From Larix kaempferi (lineage: Eukaryota > Streptophyta > Pinopsida > Pinales > Pinaceae): a DNA stretch of 64,000 nucleotides. Shown piece after piece: positions 10,840-22,020 of this stretch (position 1 is the stretch's first letter; each line of letters opens with the position of its first letter). Both the position numbers and the translations under genes were made by a program. Under the pieces are notes generated by a model. That model had not been told where the DNA came from, ran no database searches, and was given only the letters and a program-made list of their open reading frames with translations. Location: assembly GCA_027924585.1 (NCBI GenBank), contig BSBM01000106.1, forward strand, positions 39,137,501 through 39,201,500, in the 5' to 3' direction.

Positions 10840-12027
10840 ATGTACTTTGGTGAAAGGGAAGAAATAGGAGAAGAAGTGCATTCATTGGTCACCATGAGTA
10901 AGGATGAGAAAGGAACCTCAGAGGAGAATGAGGAGTTTAGAAAATTATTGGAACCTTCCTTTGAAGACAAGTGGAGGCAATACTTTCAAGAGTTCAAATT
11001 GTTGCTTAGTGAAATTGGAAGCAACTCGGAAAAAATAATGAGCAATGGTTCTCTTTTCAAGGAAAAGGATGAAACAGTTTATGCCACAAAAGAGGAACCT
11101 AATGTAATTGTAGAACATGAGGTACATGTTGATATGCAGGTTCTTGAAGATGCTACACTAAAACAAGAAGAAGGACAAGAACTTGTCCTTGTTCAAAGGG
11201 ATTATGAGTTGCCTCGTGGAGAGAGTTGCAAAGCCTTGGAAGAGGTACATGATCTCACAATAGTTGGAACAAGCAATTATGGAGAAGATGAATTAAATAT
11301 TTCAATGGGTAAGAGTTGTAAAGAATTAAAGTTGGTTCATAATTCCTCACCCCACACTTATTTTCCAACCACATCACTTTGGGATGAAAATTGGGTGAAA
11401 GGTTTTTTTCTAGTGGTGCCACATGAGGGGTATGAAACTCCTACCTCTCCTTTTGATGATGACATGAATAGAGCACCTCATTATTTAGAATTGCAGCAGC
11501 ATATTGCTTTACCTTATGATGATACATATACTCATGGATGTATGGATGAGACTTCTTTGAGTCCTTTGAAGTCTCCTTGTTTTTCCTGCTCATTATTTGG
11601 TTCAGATTTTAGTGGAGATTCTTCATTCACTTCTTGGATGAAAGAATGCGTGGCTGAATATTTTGATGCATATCACGTTCTTTTGGAGCAGCATTATCGG
11701 ACATGGGATCCTCACCTATGTCATTGGAGCAGATTTGATTGGTCACTTGAAGATTGTATGCACCTAGCAAATGGTGGTCTACTTACTTGGAGGTATAAAC
11801 ACTTTCATGATTCTTTGATGAAGCATCTTCTTGATGTACATTTTCATTATGTTGTTATGTACTTTGATTATATATATTTTGTACTCATGATGTTTGGAAG
11901 AAGGCATACAAGAAAATGGGATCCAGGAATCCTCTTATCTGATGGTATGGGTTGGAGAGCACTTTTAATTGTTGGGGTGCAATACAAGCAATGGGACCCT
12001 GGAATAATTTTTGTCTCATTGGTTTGA
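10840..12027 (+). CDS. array unit 1 ORF, 395 aa, unknown function
   Basis: Intact open frame beginning at the ATG at 10840, 86 bp after the primer site. It fills most of the internal region. The N-terminal 150 residues are acidic and charged (EEIGEEV, EENEEF, EEPNVIVEHEVHVD), likely helical. The C-terminal half is rich in W, H, Y and C (CSLFGSDFSGDSSF, QHYRTWDPHLCHW) and holds one hydrophobic stretch near residue 345 (YVVMYFDYIYFVLMMF) that could be membrane-embedded. I recognise no gag, protease, polymerase or envelope domain. The C-terminal half is shared with the 499-codon frame at 48666-50165. Compared with unit 2 it differs at three residues (K/N, V/M, Y/D). It may be an accessory or gag-derived protein of the family. 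Confidence 0.75.
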   Translation: MYFGEREEIGEEVHSLVTMSKDEKGTSEENEEFRKLLEPSFEDKWRQYFQEFKLLLSEIGSNSEKIMSNGSLFKEKDETVYATKEEPNVIVEHEVHVDMQVLEDATLKQEEGQELVLVQRDYELPRGESCKALEEVHDLTIVGTSNYGEDELNISMGKSCKELKLVHNSSPHTYFPTTSLWDENWVKGFFLVVPHEGYETPTSPFDDDMNRAPHYLELQQHIALPYDDTYTHGCMDETSLSPLKSPCFSCSLFGSDFSGDSSFTSWMKECVAEYFDAYHVLLEQHYRTWDPHLCHWSRFDWSLEDCMHLANGGLLTWRYKHFHDSLMKHLLDVHFHYVVMYFDYIYFVLMMFGRRHTRKWDPGILLSDGMGWRALLIVGVQYKQWDPGIIFVSLV

Positions 12028-12264
12028 ATTTTTTTTTTTGGGAAACAAGCAGTATGGGAGATGGATTTCCCACTTAATAAAGTGAATTTTATCAGAGTAG
12101 TGCAGAAGTAAGCATGGTGGTTCCTCTCTAAAATCTTCAAGGAAACTCAAAGACTCAAGGTTGGGCAATTCAATGGCAACTTCAAAGAATTATACAGGAA
12201 GCAGGTTCTTCAACACCCATGTTTGAAATTGCTTGAGGACAAGCAATATTGGGAAGGGAGGACT

Positions 12265-14291
12265 TGTCATGTCCCAAATTTGGAATTGGGTCACAATGGC
12301 CTAATCACATTGGCCATATTCATTAGAGTTTGTAAAATTGATGTTAAAGGTCAAATAATTGCCAAGGAGGAAAATTACTAGTTTCCTAGGTTTGGGGTGG
12401 AAGCTTTGGGATTTGGAATAATGGGGATAATAAATGATGTTTGAACATTAGAGTGGCATAAATATTTAATAAAGGATCTAAATAAATATATACAAGTGAA
12501 AATCAAAGTGGCATTTGATCATGAAGACACATGGAGGAAGTGGGACCCACATATGGCTAGATTTCCCCACTACACTTGGCATCATTCTCTCACCAATTCG
12601 AATTCAAGGTGAATAGTAACATACTTGGGGGAGTCCAAAAGGTATTATTCATGGCATGAATCATACAAGGTCGAAATATAGAGGAAGAGTAACTCCCATG
12701 GAAGAGGAAGAGGCAATTTGGAGTTAGTGAGACACTTGGGCTAGATTCCCTAGCTCTATAACAACAATGATGAAGATGCTATGACACCTATGACACAAAT
12801 CAGACCTGAAGGCTGACATATGACATATATGACATGTCGGGGCTAAAAATAGACTCCAAGAGGGCGCTCAAGGGTGTTAGGGCAGCTAAGATGCTTCCAC
12901 ATGTGATTTGGTGGAAGTGGGAAACTAGGAATTGTTGTACAAGTGGCGTTCTTTGGAATCTCTTCCCAACTTGAGTTGGCATGAGTCTCTTGGAAGGAAT
13001 TCGACCCATGGAGGACATTAGAACTTTATAAATGTCAATAACAAAGAATGAAACCAGCTTTTGATCATTTGTAGAATTTGCAATTGCATTTGTGAAGAGG
13101 GAGAGCTAGTGGATGACTAGTTTCTTGCCTTAGCCAATTTCGAGGGTGAAAGATTCCCATCCAAGTTGGTAATTGGAAAGGCCATTCAGACCTTTCATTT
13201 GGAGATTTAATGGAGTCTTTATTTGCAGGTGTAAGCTACAGGGCATCTCATGGTTTCTTCTATTGCAGCTCACTCCTTCAACCATTTCCAGTTTTGATGG
13301 CATATTCTTGATCCTTGAGGGAGGGCGTTTTTGGTGAGCTATTGTACTCTTTGGGGAATCTTTTAATGCCCCATTTCATTTGTAATATGAATTAAATACT
13401 CTTTTTTTCATCTCCAAAAAGTTTCAGGTCGAAATTCCAAGTAGAAATGTATAAACCTCATTTTTAATGGAAGAACAATGCCATTTCCCCACTACCTTGT
13501 TGTGAACCAATGTATTGATGATGATTTCGAATGAATGGATGATTCTCTGATATATTTGTGATCAATATACTGCCATGGATGTCTTCTACAAGTTTCATGT
13601 ACTGTACTTGAGCATTTGAAGCATTTTTACTCAGTTTAGTTGTATTGGGAGGTGAAATAGTGCCATTTCCCCAAGGGTCGAATTGGGGATTTTTGCAGTT
13701 GAATGGGAGAGGGCGAGAACAGTTGTAATAATCAATTAATGGTGCATATGAGACTTTAATAAAATAATTAACACATTACATACCTCTGTTCATAAATTTG
13801 AGTGTGTTTGGAGGCATTTGGGAAGCCATTTTCAGTACTTACCCCAGGGGGATTTGAACCCCAAATCACTAGTAAAATTGCATAATTGGTCCAGAATATA
13901 AAGAGAGTTTTCAGAGGTATTTTTGTGGACATATGTCATCCATAAAAATCATATTCTAGTTATAATATCATTCATACACCTTCCTTGAAGATTTGAAGGC
14001 ATTTGGAGTTAATTTGCGACCTAGAGGCCAATACTAGTCAACGGAAAATTACTAGTAAAGTTACCTACATTGATCAGAATTGAAAGAGGATTTGCAGAAG
14101 TATTTTAAAGGTCCAAAGGAATCCCTGAAACACATATTTATGTTCTAATATCATTCATATACCTTCTCATAAGATTTGGGATCATTTGGGGCAAATTTGG
14201 GACCTAGAGATCAAAACTAGTCAAAGGTCGAACTAGGGAAAAAAAGTGAAAAATTGCAATTTTAATAAAATTCCTAACAAGGGACATTACA
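12265..14291 (+). repeat. array LTR 2 (inner)
   Basis: 2027 bp, no indels relative to LTR 1. It shares A12615, C13930 and A14120 with LTR 3. It serves at once as the 3' LTR of unit 1 and the 5' LTR of unit 2. A purine tract precedes it at 12251-12264. Confidence 0.95.
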
Positions 14292-14292
14292 G

Positions 14293-14304
14293 TGGTATCA
14301 GAGC
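14293..14304 (+). other. primer binding site, array unit 2
   Basis: TGGTATCAGAGC, same position relative to the LTR as in unit 1. Confidence 0.9.
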
Positions 14305-14389
14305 ATGGTCTTGGCACCTGATGTGGTAGAACATTAATGAAGACCAGGAGTCAAAGAAATAAGCCACCACCCTTAGAAACTGAAACTGG

Positions 14390-15577
14390 ATGTACTTTGG
14401 TGAAAGGGAAGAAATAGGAGAAGAAGTGCATTCATTGGTCACCATGAGTAAGGATGAGAAAGGAACCTCAGAGGAGAATGAGGAGTTTAGAAAATTATTG
14501 GAACCTTCCTTTGAAGACAAGTGGAGGCAATACTTTCAAGAGTTCAAATTGTTGCTTAGTGAAATTGGAAGCAACTCGGAAAAAATAATGAGCAATGGTT
14601 CTCTTTTCAAGGAAAATGATGAAACAGTTTATGCCACAAAAGAGGAACCTAATGTAATTGTAGAACATGAGGTACATGTTGATATGCAGGTTCTTGAAGA
14701 TGCTACACTAAAACAAGAAGAAGGACAAGAACTTGTCCTTGTTCAAAGGGATTATGAGTTGCCTCGTGGAGAGAGTTGCAAAGCCTTGGAAGAGGTACAT
14801 GATCTCACAATAGTTGGAACAAGCAATTATGGAGAAGATGAATTAAATATTTCAATGGGTAAGAGTTGTAAAGAATTAAAGTTGGTTCATAATTCCTCAC
14901 CCCACACTTATTTTCCAACCACATCACTTTGGGATGAAAATTGGGTGAAAGGTTTTTTTCTAGTGGTGCCACATGAGGGGTATGAAACTCCTACCTCTCC
15001 TTTTGATGATGACATGAATAGAGCACCTCATTATTTAGAATTGCAGCAGCATATTGCTTTACCTTATGATGATACATATACTCATGGATGTATGGATGAG
15101 ACTTCTTTGAGTCCTTTGAAGTCTCCTTGTTTTTCCTGCTCATTATTTGGTTCAGATTTTAGTGGAGATTCTTCATTCACTTCTTGGATGAAAGAATGCA
15201 TGGCTGAATATTTTGATGCATATCACGTTCTTTTGGAGCAGCATTATCGGACATGGGATCCTCACCTATGTCATTGGAGCAGATTTGATTGGTCACTTGA
15301 AGATTGTATGCACCTAGCAAATGGTGGTCTACTTACTTGGAGGTATAAACACTTTCATGATTCTTTGATGAAGCATCTTCTTGATGTACATTTTCATTAT
15401 GTTGTTATGTACTTTGATGATATATATTTTGTACTCATGATGTTTGGAAGAAGGCATACAAGAAAATGGGATCCAGGAATCCTCTTATCTGATGGTATGG
15501 GTTGGAGAGCACTTTTAATTGTTGGGGTGCAATACAAGCAATGGGACCCTGGAATAATTTTTGTCTCATTGGTTTGA
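14390..15577 (+). CDS. array unit 2 ORF, 395 aa, unknown function
   Basis: Intact second copy of the 395-codon frame, same start and stop context as unit 1. Seen differences from unit 1 are FKEND for FKEKD, ECMAEY for ECVAEY and YFDDIYF for YFDYIYF. The latter two match unit 3 and the long relative, so unit 1 carries the changed states there. The YFDD stretch looks superficially like a reverse transcriptase box, but no neighbouring RT motif exists. Function unknown. The frame being open in two of three copies fits either recent copying or selection for coding ability in the family. Confidence 0.75.
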   Translation: MYFGEREEIGEEVHSLVTMSKDEKGTSEENEEFRKLLEPSFEDKWRQYFQEFKLLLSEIGSNSEKIMSNGSLFKENDETVYATKEEPNVIVEHEVHVDMQVLEDATLKQEEGQELVLVQRDYELPRGESCKALEEVHDLTIVGTSNYGEDELNISMGKSCKELKLVHNSSPHTYFPTTSLWDENWVKGFFLVVPHEGYETPTSPFDDDMNRAPHYLELQQHIALPYDDTYTHGCMDETSLSPLKSPCFSCSLFGSDFSGDSSFTSWMKECMAEYFDAYHVLLEQHYRTWDPHLCHWSRFDWSLEDCMHLANGGLLTWRYKHFHDSLMKHLLDVHFHYVVMYFDDIYFVLMMFGRRHTRKWDPGILLSDGMGWRALLIVGVQYKQWDPGIIFVSLV

Positions 15578-15814
15578 ATTTTTTTTTTTGGGAAACAAGC
15601 AGTATGGGAGATGGATTTCCCACTTAATAAAGTGAATTTTATCAGAGTAGTGCAGAAGTAAGCATGGTGGTTCCTCTCTAAAATCTTCAAGGAAACTCAA
15701 AGACTCAAGGTTGGGCAATTCAATGGCAACTTCAAAGAATTATACAGGAAGCAGGTTCTTCAACACCCATGTTTGAAATTGCTTGAGGACAAGCAATATT
15801 GGGAAGGGAGGACT

Positions 15815-17841
15815 TGTCATGTCCCAAATTTGGAATTGGGTCACAATGGCCTAATCACATTGGCCATATTCATTAGAGTTTGTAAAATTGATGTTAAAGG
15901 TCAAATAATTGCCAAGGAGGAAAATTACTAGTTTCCTAGGTTTGGGGTGGAAGCTTTGGGATTTGGAATAATGGGGATAATAAATGATGTTTGAACATTA
16001 GAGTGGCATAAATATTTAATAAAGGATCTAAATAAATATATACAAGTGAAAATCAAAGTGGCATTTGATCATGAAGACACATGGAGGAAGTGGGACCCAC
16101 ATATGGCTAGATTTCCCCACTACACTTGGCATCATTCTCTCACCAATTCGAATTCAAGGTGAATAGTAACATACTTGGGGGAGTCCAAAAGGTATTATTC
16201 ATGGCATGACTCATACAAGGTCGAAATATAGAGGAAGAGTAACTCCCATGGAAGAGGAAGAGGCAATTTGGAGTTAGTGAGACACTTGGGCTAGATTCCC
16301 TAGCTCTATGACAACAATGATGAAGATGCTATGACACCTATGACACAAATCAAACCTGAAGGCTGACATATGATATATATGACATGTCAGGGCTAAAAAT
16401 AGACTCCAAGAGGGCGCTCAAGGGTGTTAGGGCAGCTAAGATGCTTCCACATGTGATTTGGTGGAAGTGGGAAACTAGGAATTGTTGTACAAGTGGGGTT
16501 CTTTGGAATCTCTTCCCAACTTGAGTTGGCATGAGTCTCTTGGAAGGAATTCGACCCATGGAGGACATTAGAACTTTATAAATGTCAATAACAAAGAATG
16601 AAACCAGATTTTGATCATTTGTAGAATTTGCAATTGCATTTGTGAAGAGGGAGAGCTAGTGGATGACTAGTTTCTTGCCTTAGCCAATTTCGAGGGTGAA
16701 AGATTCCCATCCAAGTTGGTAATTGGAAAGGCCATTCAGACCTTTCATTTGGAGCTTTAATGGAGTCTTTATTTGCAGGTGTAAGCTACAGGGCAGCTCA
16801 TGGTTTCTTCTATTGCAGCTCACTCCTTCAACCATTTCCAGTTTTGATGGCATATTCTTGATCCTTGAGAGAGGGCGTTTTTGGTGAGCTATTGTACTCT
16901 TTGGGGAATCTTTTAATGCCCCATTTCATTTGTAATATGAATTAAATACTCTGTTCTTCATCTACAAAAAGTTTCAGGTCGAAATTCCAAGTAGAAATGT
17001 ATAAATCTCATTTTTAATGGAAGAACAATGCCATTTCCCCACTACCTTGTTGTGAACCAATGTATTGATGATGATTTCGAATGAATGGATGATTCTCTGA
17101 TATATTTGTGATCAATATACTGCCATGGATGTCTTCTACAAGTTTCATGTACTGTACTTGAGCATTTGAAGCATTTTTACTCAGTTTAGTTGTATTGGGA
17201 GGTGAAATAGTGCCATTTCCCCAAGGGTCGAATTGGGGATTTTTGCAGTTGAATGGGAGAGGGAGAGAACAGTTGTAATAATCAATTAATGGTGCATATG
17301 AGACTTTAATAAAATAATTAACACATTACATACCTCTGTTCATAAATTTGAGTGTGTTTGGAGGCATTTGGGAAGCCATTTTCAGTACTTACCCCAGGGG
17401 GATTTGAACCCCAAATCACTAGTAAAATTGCATAATTGGTCCAGAATATAAAGAGAGTTTGCAGAGGTATTTTGGTGGACATATGTCATCCATAAAAATC
17501 ATATTCTAGTTATAATATCATTCATACCCCTTCCTTGAAGATTTGAAGGCATTTGGAGTTAATTTGCGACCTAGAGGCCAATACTAGTCAACGGAAAATT
17601 ACTAGTAAAGTTACCTACATTGATCAGAATTGAAAGAGGATTTGCAGAAGTATTTTAAAGGTCCAAAGGAATCCCTGAAACACATATTTATGTTCTAATA
17701 TCATTCATATACCTTCTCAGAAGATTTGGGATCATTTGGGGCAAATTTGGGACCTAGAGATCAAAACTAGTCAAAGGTCGAACTAGGGAAAAAAAGTGAA
17801 AAATTGCAATTTTAATAAAATTCCTAACAAGGGACATTACA
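15815..17841 (+). repeat. array LTR 3 (inner)
   Basis: 2027 bp, same length as the others. It groups with LTR 2 at three sites (A16165, C17480, A17670). Confidence 0.95.
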
Positions 17842-17842
17842 G

Positions 17843-17854
17843 TGGTATCAGAGC
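17843..17854 (+). other. primer binding site, array unit 3
   Basis: TGGTATCAGAGC directly after LTR 3. Confidence 0.9.
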
Positions 17855-17939
17855 ATGGTCTTGGCACCTGATGTGGTAGAACATTAATGAAGACCAGGAG
17901 TCAAAGAAATAAGCCACCACCCTTAGAAACTGAAACTGG

Positions 17940-19127
17940 ATGTACTTTGGTGAAAGGGAAGAAATAGGAGAAGAAGTGCATTCATTGGTCACCATGAGTA
18001 AGGATGAGAAAGGAACCTCAGAGGAGAATGAGGAGTTTAGAAAATTATTGGAACCTTCCTTTGAAGACAAGTGGAGGCAATACTTTCAAGAGTTCAAATT
18101 GTTGCTTAGTGAAATTGGAAGCAACTCGGAAAAAATAATGAGCAATGGTTCTCTTTTCAAGGAAAAGGATGAAACAGTTTATGCCACAAAAGAGGAACCT
18201 AATGTAATTGTAGAACATGAGGTACATGTTGATATGCAGGTTCTTGAAGATGCTACACTAAAACAAGAAGAAGGACAAGAACTTGTCCTTGTTCAAAGGG
18301 ATTATGAGTTGCCTCGTGGAGAGAGTTGCAAAGCCTTGGAAGAGGTACATGATCTCACAATAGTTGGAACAAGCAATTATGGAGAAGATGAATTAAATAT
18401 TTCAATGGGTAAGAGTTGTAAAGAATTAAAGTTGGTTCATAATTCCTCACCCCACACTTATTTTCCAACCACATCACTTTGGGATGAAAATTGGGTGAAA
18501 GGTTTTTTTCTAGTGGTGCCACATGAGGGGTATGAAACTCCTACCTCTCCTTTTGATGATGACATGAATAGAGCACCTCATTATTTAGAATTGCAGCAGC
18601 ATATTGCTTTACCTTATGATGATACATATACTCATGGATGTATGGATGAGACTTCTTTGAGTCCTTTGAAGTCTCCTTGTTTTTCCTGCTCATTATTTGG
18701 TTCAGATTTTAGTGGAGATTCTTTATTCACTTCTTGGATGAAAGAATGCATGGCTGAATATTTTGATGCATATCACGTTCTTTTGGAGTAGCATTATCGG
18801 ACATGGGATCCTCACCTATGTCATTGGAGCAGATTTGATTGGTCACTTGAAGATTGTATGCACCTAGCAAATGGTGGTCTACTTACTTGGAGGTATAAAC
18901 ACTTTCATGATTCTTTGATGAAGCATCTTCTTGATGTACATTTTCATTATGTTGTTATGTACTTTGATGATATATATTTTGTACTCATGATGTTTGGAAG
19001 AAGGCATACAAGAAAATGGGATCCAGGAATCCTCTTATCTGATGGTATGGGTTGGAGAGCACTTTTAATTGTTGGGGTGCAATACAAGCAATGGGACCCT
19101 GGAATAATTTTTGTCTCATTGGTTTGA
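17940..19127 (+). pseudogene. array unit 3 ORF, broken by one stop
   Basis: Third copy of the 395-codon frame. A CAG-to-TAG change at 18789-18791 ends it after 283 codons. The same frame then continues open to 19127, with an internal ATG at 18858. A second difference changes SSF to SLF near residue 267. Otherwise it is identical to the other copies as far as I can see, so the break looks recent. A 283-residue product would lose the W-rich C-terminus and the hydrophobic stretch. Confidence 0.85.
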
Positions 19128-19364
19128 ATTTTTTTTTTTGGGAAACAAGCAGTATGGGAGATGGATTTCCCACTTAATAAAGTGAATTTTATCAGAGTAG
19201 TGCAGAAGTAAGCATGGTGGTTCCTCTCTAAAATCTTCAAGGAAACTCAAAGACTCAAGGTTGGGCAATTCAATGGCAACTTCAAAGAATTATACAGGAA
19301 GCAGGTTCTTCAACACCCATGTTTGAAATTGCTTGAGGACAAGCAATATTGGGAAGGGAGGACT

Positions 19365-21391
19365 TGTCATGTCCCAAATTTGGAATTGGGTCACAATGGC
19401 CTAATCACATTGGCCATATTCATTAGAGTTTGTAAAATTGATGTTAAAGGTCAAATAATTGCCAAGGAGGAAAATTACTAGTTTCCTAGGTTTGGGGTGG
19501 AAGCTTTGGGATTTGGAATAATGGGGATAATAAATGATGTTTGAACATTAGAGTGGCATAAATATTTAATAAAGGATCTAAATAAATATATACAAGTGAA
19601 AATCAAAGTGGCATTTGATCATGAAGACACATGGAGGAAGTGGGACCCACATATTGCTAGATTTCCCCACTACACTTGGCATCATTCTCTCACCAATTCG
19701 AATTCAAGGTGAATGGTAACATACTTGGGGGAGTCCAAAAGGTATTATTCATGGCATGACTCATACAAGGTCGAAATATAGAGGAAGAGTAACTCCCATG
19801 GAAGAGGAAGAAGCAATTTGGAGTTAGTGAGACACTTGGGCTAGATTCCCTAGCTCTATGACAACAATGATGAAGATGCTATGACACCTATGACACAAAT
19901 CAGACCTGAAGGCTGACATATGACATATATGACATGTCAGGGCTAAAAATAGACTCCAAGAGGGCGCTCAAGGGTGTTAGGGCAGCTAAGATGCTTCCAC
20001 ATGTGATTTGGTGGAAGTGGGAAACTAGGAATTGTTGTACAAGTGGCGTTCTTTGGAATCTCTTCCCAACTTGAGTTGGCATGAGTCTCTTGGAAGGAAT
20101 TCGACCCATGGAGGACATTAGAAATTTATAAATGTCAATAACAAAGAATGAAACCAGCTTTTGATCATTTGTAGAATTTGCAATTGCATTTGTGAAGAGG
20201 GAGAGCTAGTGGATGACTAGTTTCTTGCCTTAGCCAATTTCGAGGGTGAAAGATTCCCATCCAAGTTGGTAATTGGAAAGGCCATTCAGACCTTTAATTT
20301 GGAGCTTTAATGGAGTCTTTATTTGCAGGTGTAAGCTACAGGGCAGCTCATGGTTTCTTCTATTGCAGCTCACTCCTTCAACCATTTCCAGTTTTGATGG
20401 CATATTCTTGATCCTTGAGGGAGGGCATTTTTGGTGAGCTATTGTACTCTTTGGGGAATCTTTTAATGCCCCATTTAATTTGTAATATGAATTAAATACT
20501 CTTTTCTTCATCTCCAAAAAGTTTCAGGTCGAAATTCCAAGTAGAAATGTATAAATCTCATTTTTAATGGAAGAACAATGCCATTTCCCCACTACCTTGT
20601 TGTGAACCAATGTATTGATGATGATTTCGAATGAATGGATGATTATCTGATATATTTGTGATCAATATACTGCCATGGATGTCTTCTACAAGTTTCATGT
20701 ACTGTACTTGAGCATTTGAAGCATTTTTACTCAGTTTAGTTGTATTGGGAGGTGAAATAGTGCCATTTCCCCAAGGGTCGAATTGGGGATTTTTGCAGTT
20801 GAATGGGAGAGGGCGAGAACAGTTGTAATAATCAATTAATGGTGCATATGAGACTTTAATAAAATAATTAACACATTACATACCTCTTTTCATAAATTTG
20901 AGTGTGTTTGGAGGCATTTGGGAAGCCATTTTCAGTACTTACCCCAGGGGGATTTGAACCCCAAATCACTAGTAAAATTGCATAATTGGTCCAGAATATA
21001 AAGAGAGTTTGCAGAGGTATTTTGGTGGAAATATGTCATCCATAAACATCATATTCTATTTATAATATCATTCATACACCTTCCTTGAAGATTTGAAGGC
21101 ATTTGGAGTTAATTTGCGACCTAGAGGCCAATACTAGTCAACGGAAAATTACTAGTAAAGTTACCTACATTGATCAGAATTGAAAGAGGATTTGCAGAAG
21201 TATTTTAAAGGTCCAAAGGCATCCCTGAAACACATATTTATGTTCTAATATCATTCATATACCTTCTCAGAAGATTTGGGATCATTTGGGGCAAATTTGG
21301 GACCTAGAGATCAAAACTAGTCAAAGGTCGAACTAGGGAAAAAAGGTGAAAAATTGCAATTTTAATCAAATTCCTAACAAGGGACATTACA
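19365..21391 (+). repeat. array LTR 4 (outer right)
   Basis: 2027 bp. It agrees with LTR 1 against the inner LTRs at 19715, 21030 and 21220, and has about a dozen private changes. It is followed by the AGGAA duplication and then the gypsy frame. Confidence 0.95.
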
Positions 21392-21396
21392 AGGAA

Positions 21397-22020
21397 TCAC
21401 CCAATAGGCTTCATGATTAGGAAAAGATGATCCTGGGATTAAATCACTGTGATGTTGAATATCCCTCTTTGGTGGAATACCATCACGTAGTTCATTAGGG
21501 ATAACATCAACATATTCTTCTAGTACCTTGGCCACTTCAATAGGTATTGGTATGTCTTTATCGGCTCCTTTTTTCATTATTAATGCATAGCAGAATCATG
21601 TTCCTTCCATTTCCTTAACAATCTCTCTTTCGGACAACATATTCTCAGATTTCCCTTCATCCTTAAGGGGCAATAAGACAACTTTTGATCCATCCATCCA
21701 AAAGGTGTAGGTATTCTTTTATCCATCATGCATGACTTTTCCCTCATATTTCCAAGACCCCCCAATAATAGATGGCATGCATCCATCGGAATGGCATCAC
21801 ACCATACTTCATCTTTATAATTCTTACTGATGGAAAATTTGATCAAACATCTTTTATTAATAGTGAATTCATTCCCTTTTTTGAACCATGCAATTCGGTA
21901 AGGATAGGGATGTGTTTCACAATGTAATTTCAACTTATCGACCATCTCTTTGGAAACCATATTCTCACAACTACCACTATCAACAATAACTTGACATACC
22001 TTTCTCCCGGAAGTGCACAT
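21397..22020 (-). pseudogene. gypsy protease and start of reverse transcriptase
   Basis: Minus-strand readings. At 21580-22020 a retroviral-type aspartic protease is seen, with its active-site region reading VIVDSGSCENMVS (DSG) near residues 12-24, then conserved WCDAIPMDACHLLLG. After a frame change, 21397-21577 reads a stretch like the RT entry region (EEYVDVIPNELRDGIPPKRDIQHHSDLIPG) and ends at PNHEAYWVIP, where the array insertion begins. The next residues of the frame are at 8700-8709. At least one frameshift separates the two parts near 21578. Non-functional remnant. Confidence 0.85.

Larger units (their letters stand above)
8715..21391 (+). mobile_element. tandem LTR-retroelement array: 4 LTRs, 3 internal regions, one TSD
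   Basis: Four LTRs of 2027 bp (8715-10741, 12265-14291, 15815-17841, 19365-21391) alternate with three internal regions of 1523 bp (10742-12264, 14292-15814, 17842-19364). The period is exactly 3550 bp. LTRs start TGTCATGTCCC and end GGGACATTACA. Each internal region begins GTGGTATCAGAGC (primer site) and ends in a purine tract (GGGAAGGGAGGACT). A single 5 bp duplication AGGAA flanks the whole (8710-8714 and 21392-21396), and removing the array rejoins the gypsy frame. No pol is present, so the unit is non-autonomous. A longer relative lies at 46381-53298. Such arrays can arise by unequal crossing over between LTRs or by integration of a multi-unit product. Confidence 0.95.

Noticed and set aside
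11850-11900. YFDD/YFDY stretch in the 395-residue ORF resembling a reverse transcriptase catalytic box
   Set aside because: None of the flanking RT motifs is present and the surrounding W/H/C-rich sequence is unlike any RT.
8715-21391. CRISPR or bacterial repeat array
   Set aside because: The repeats are 2 kb LTRs with a primer site and target duplication in a plant-type context.
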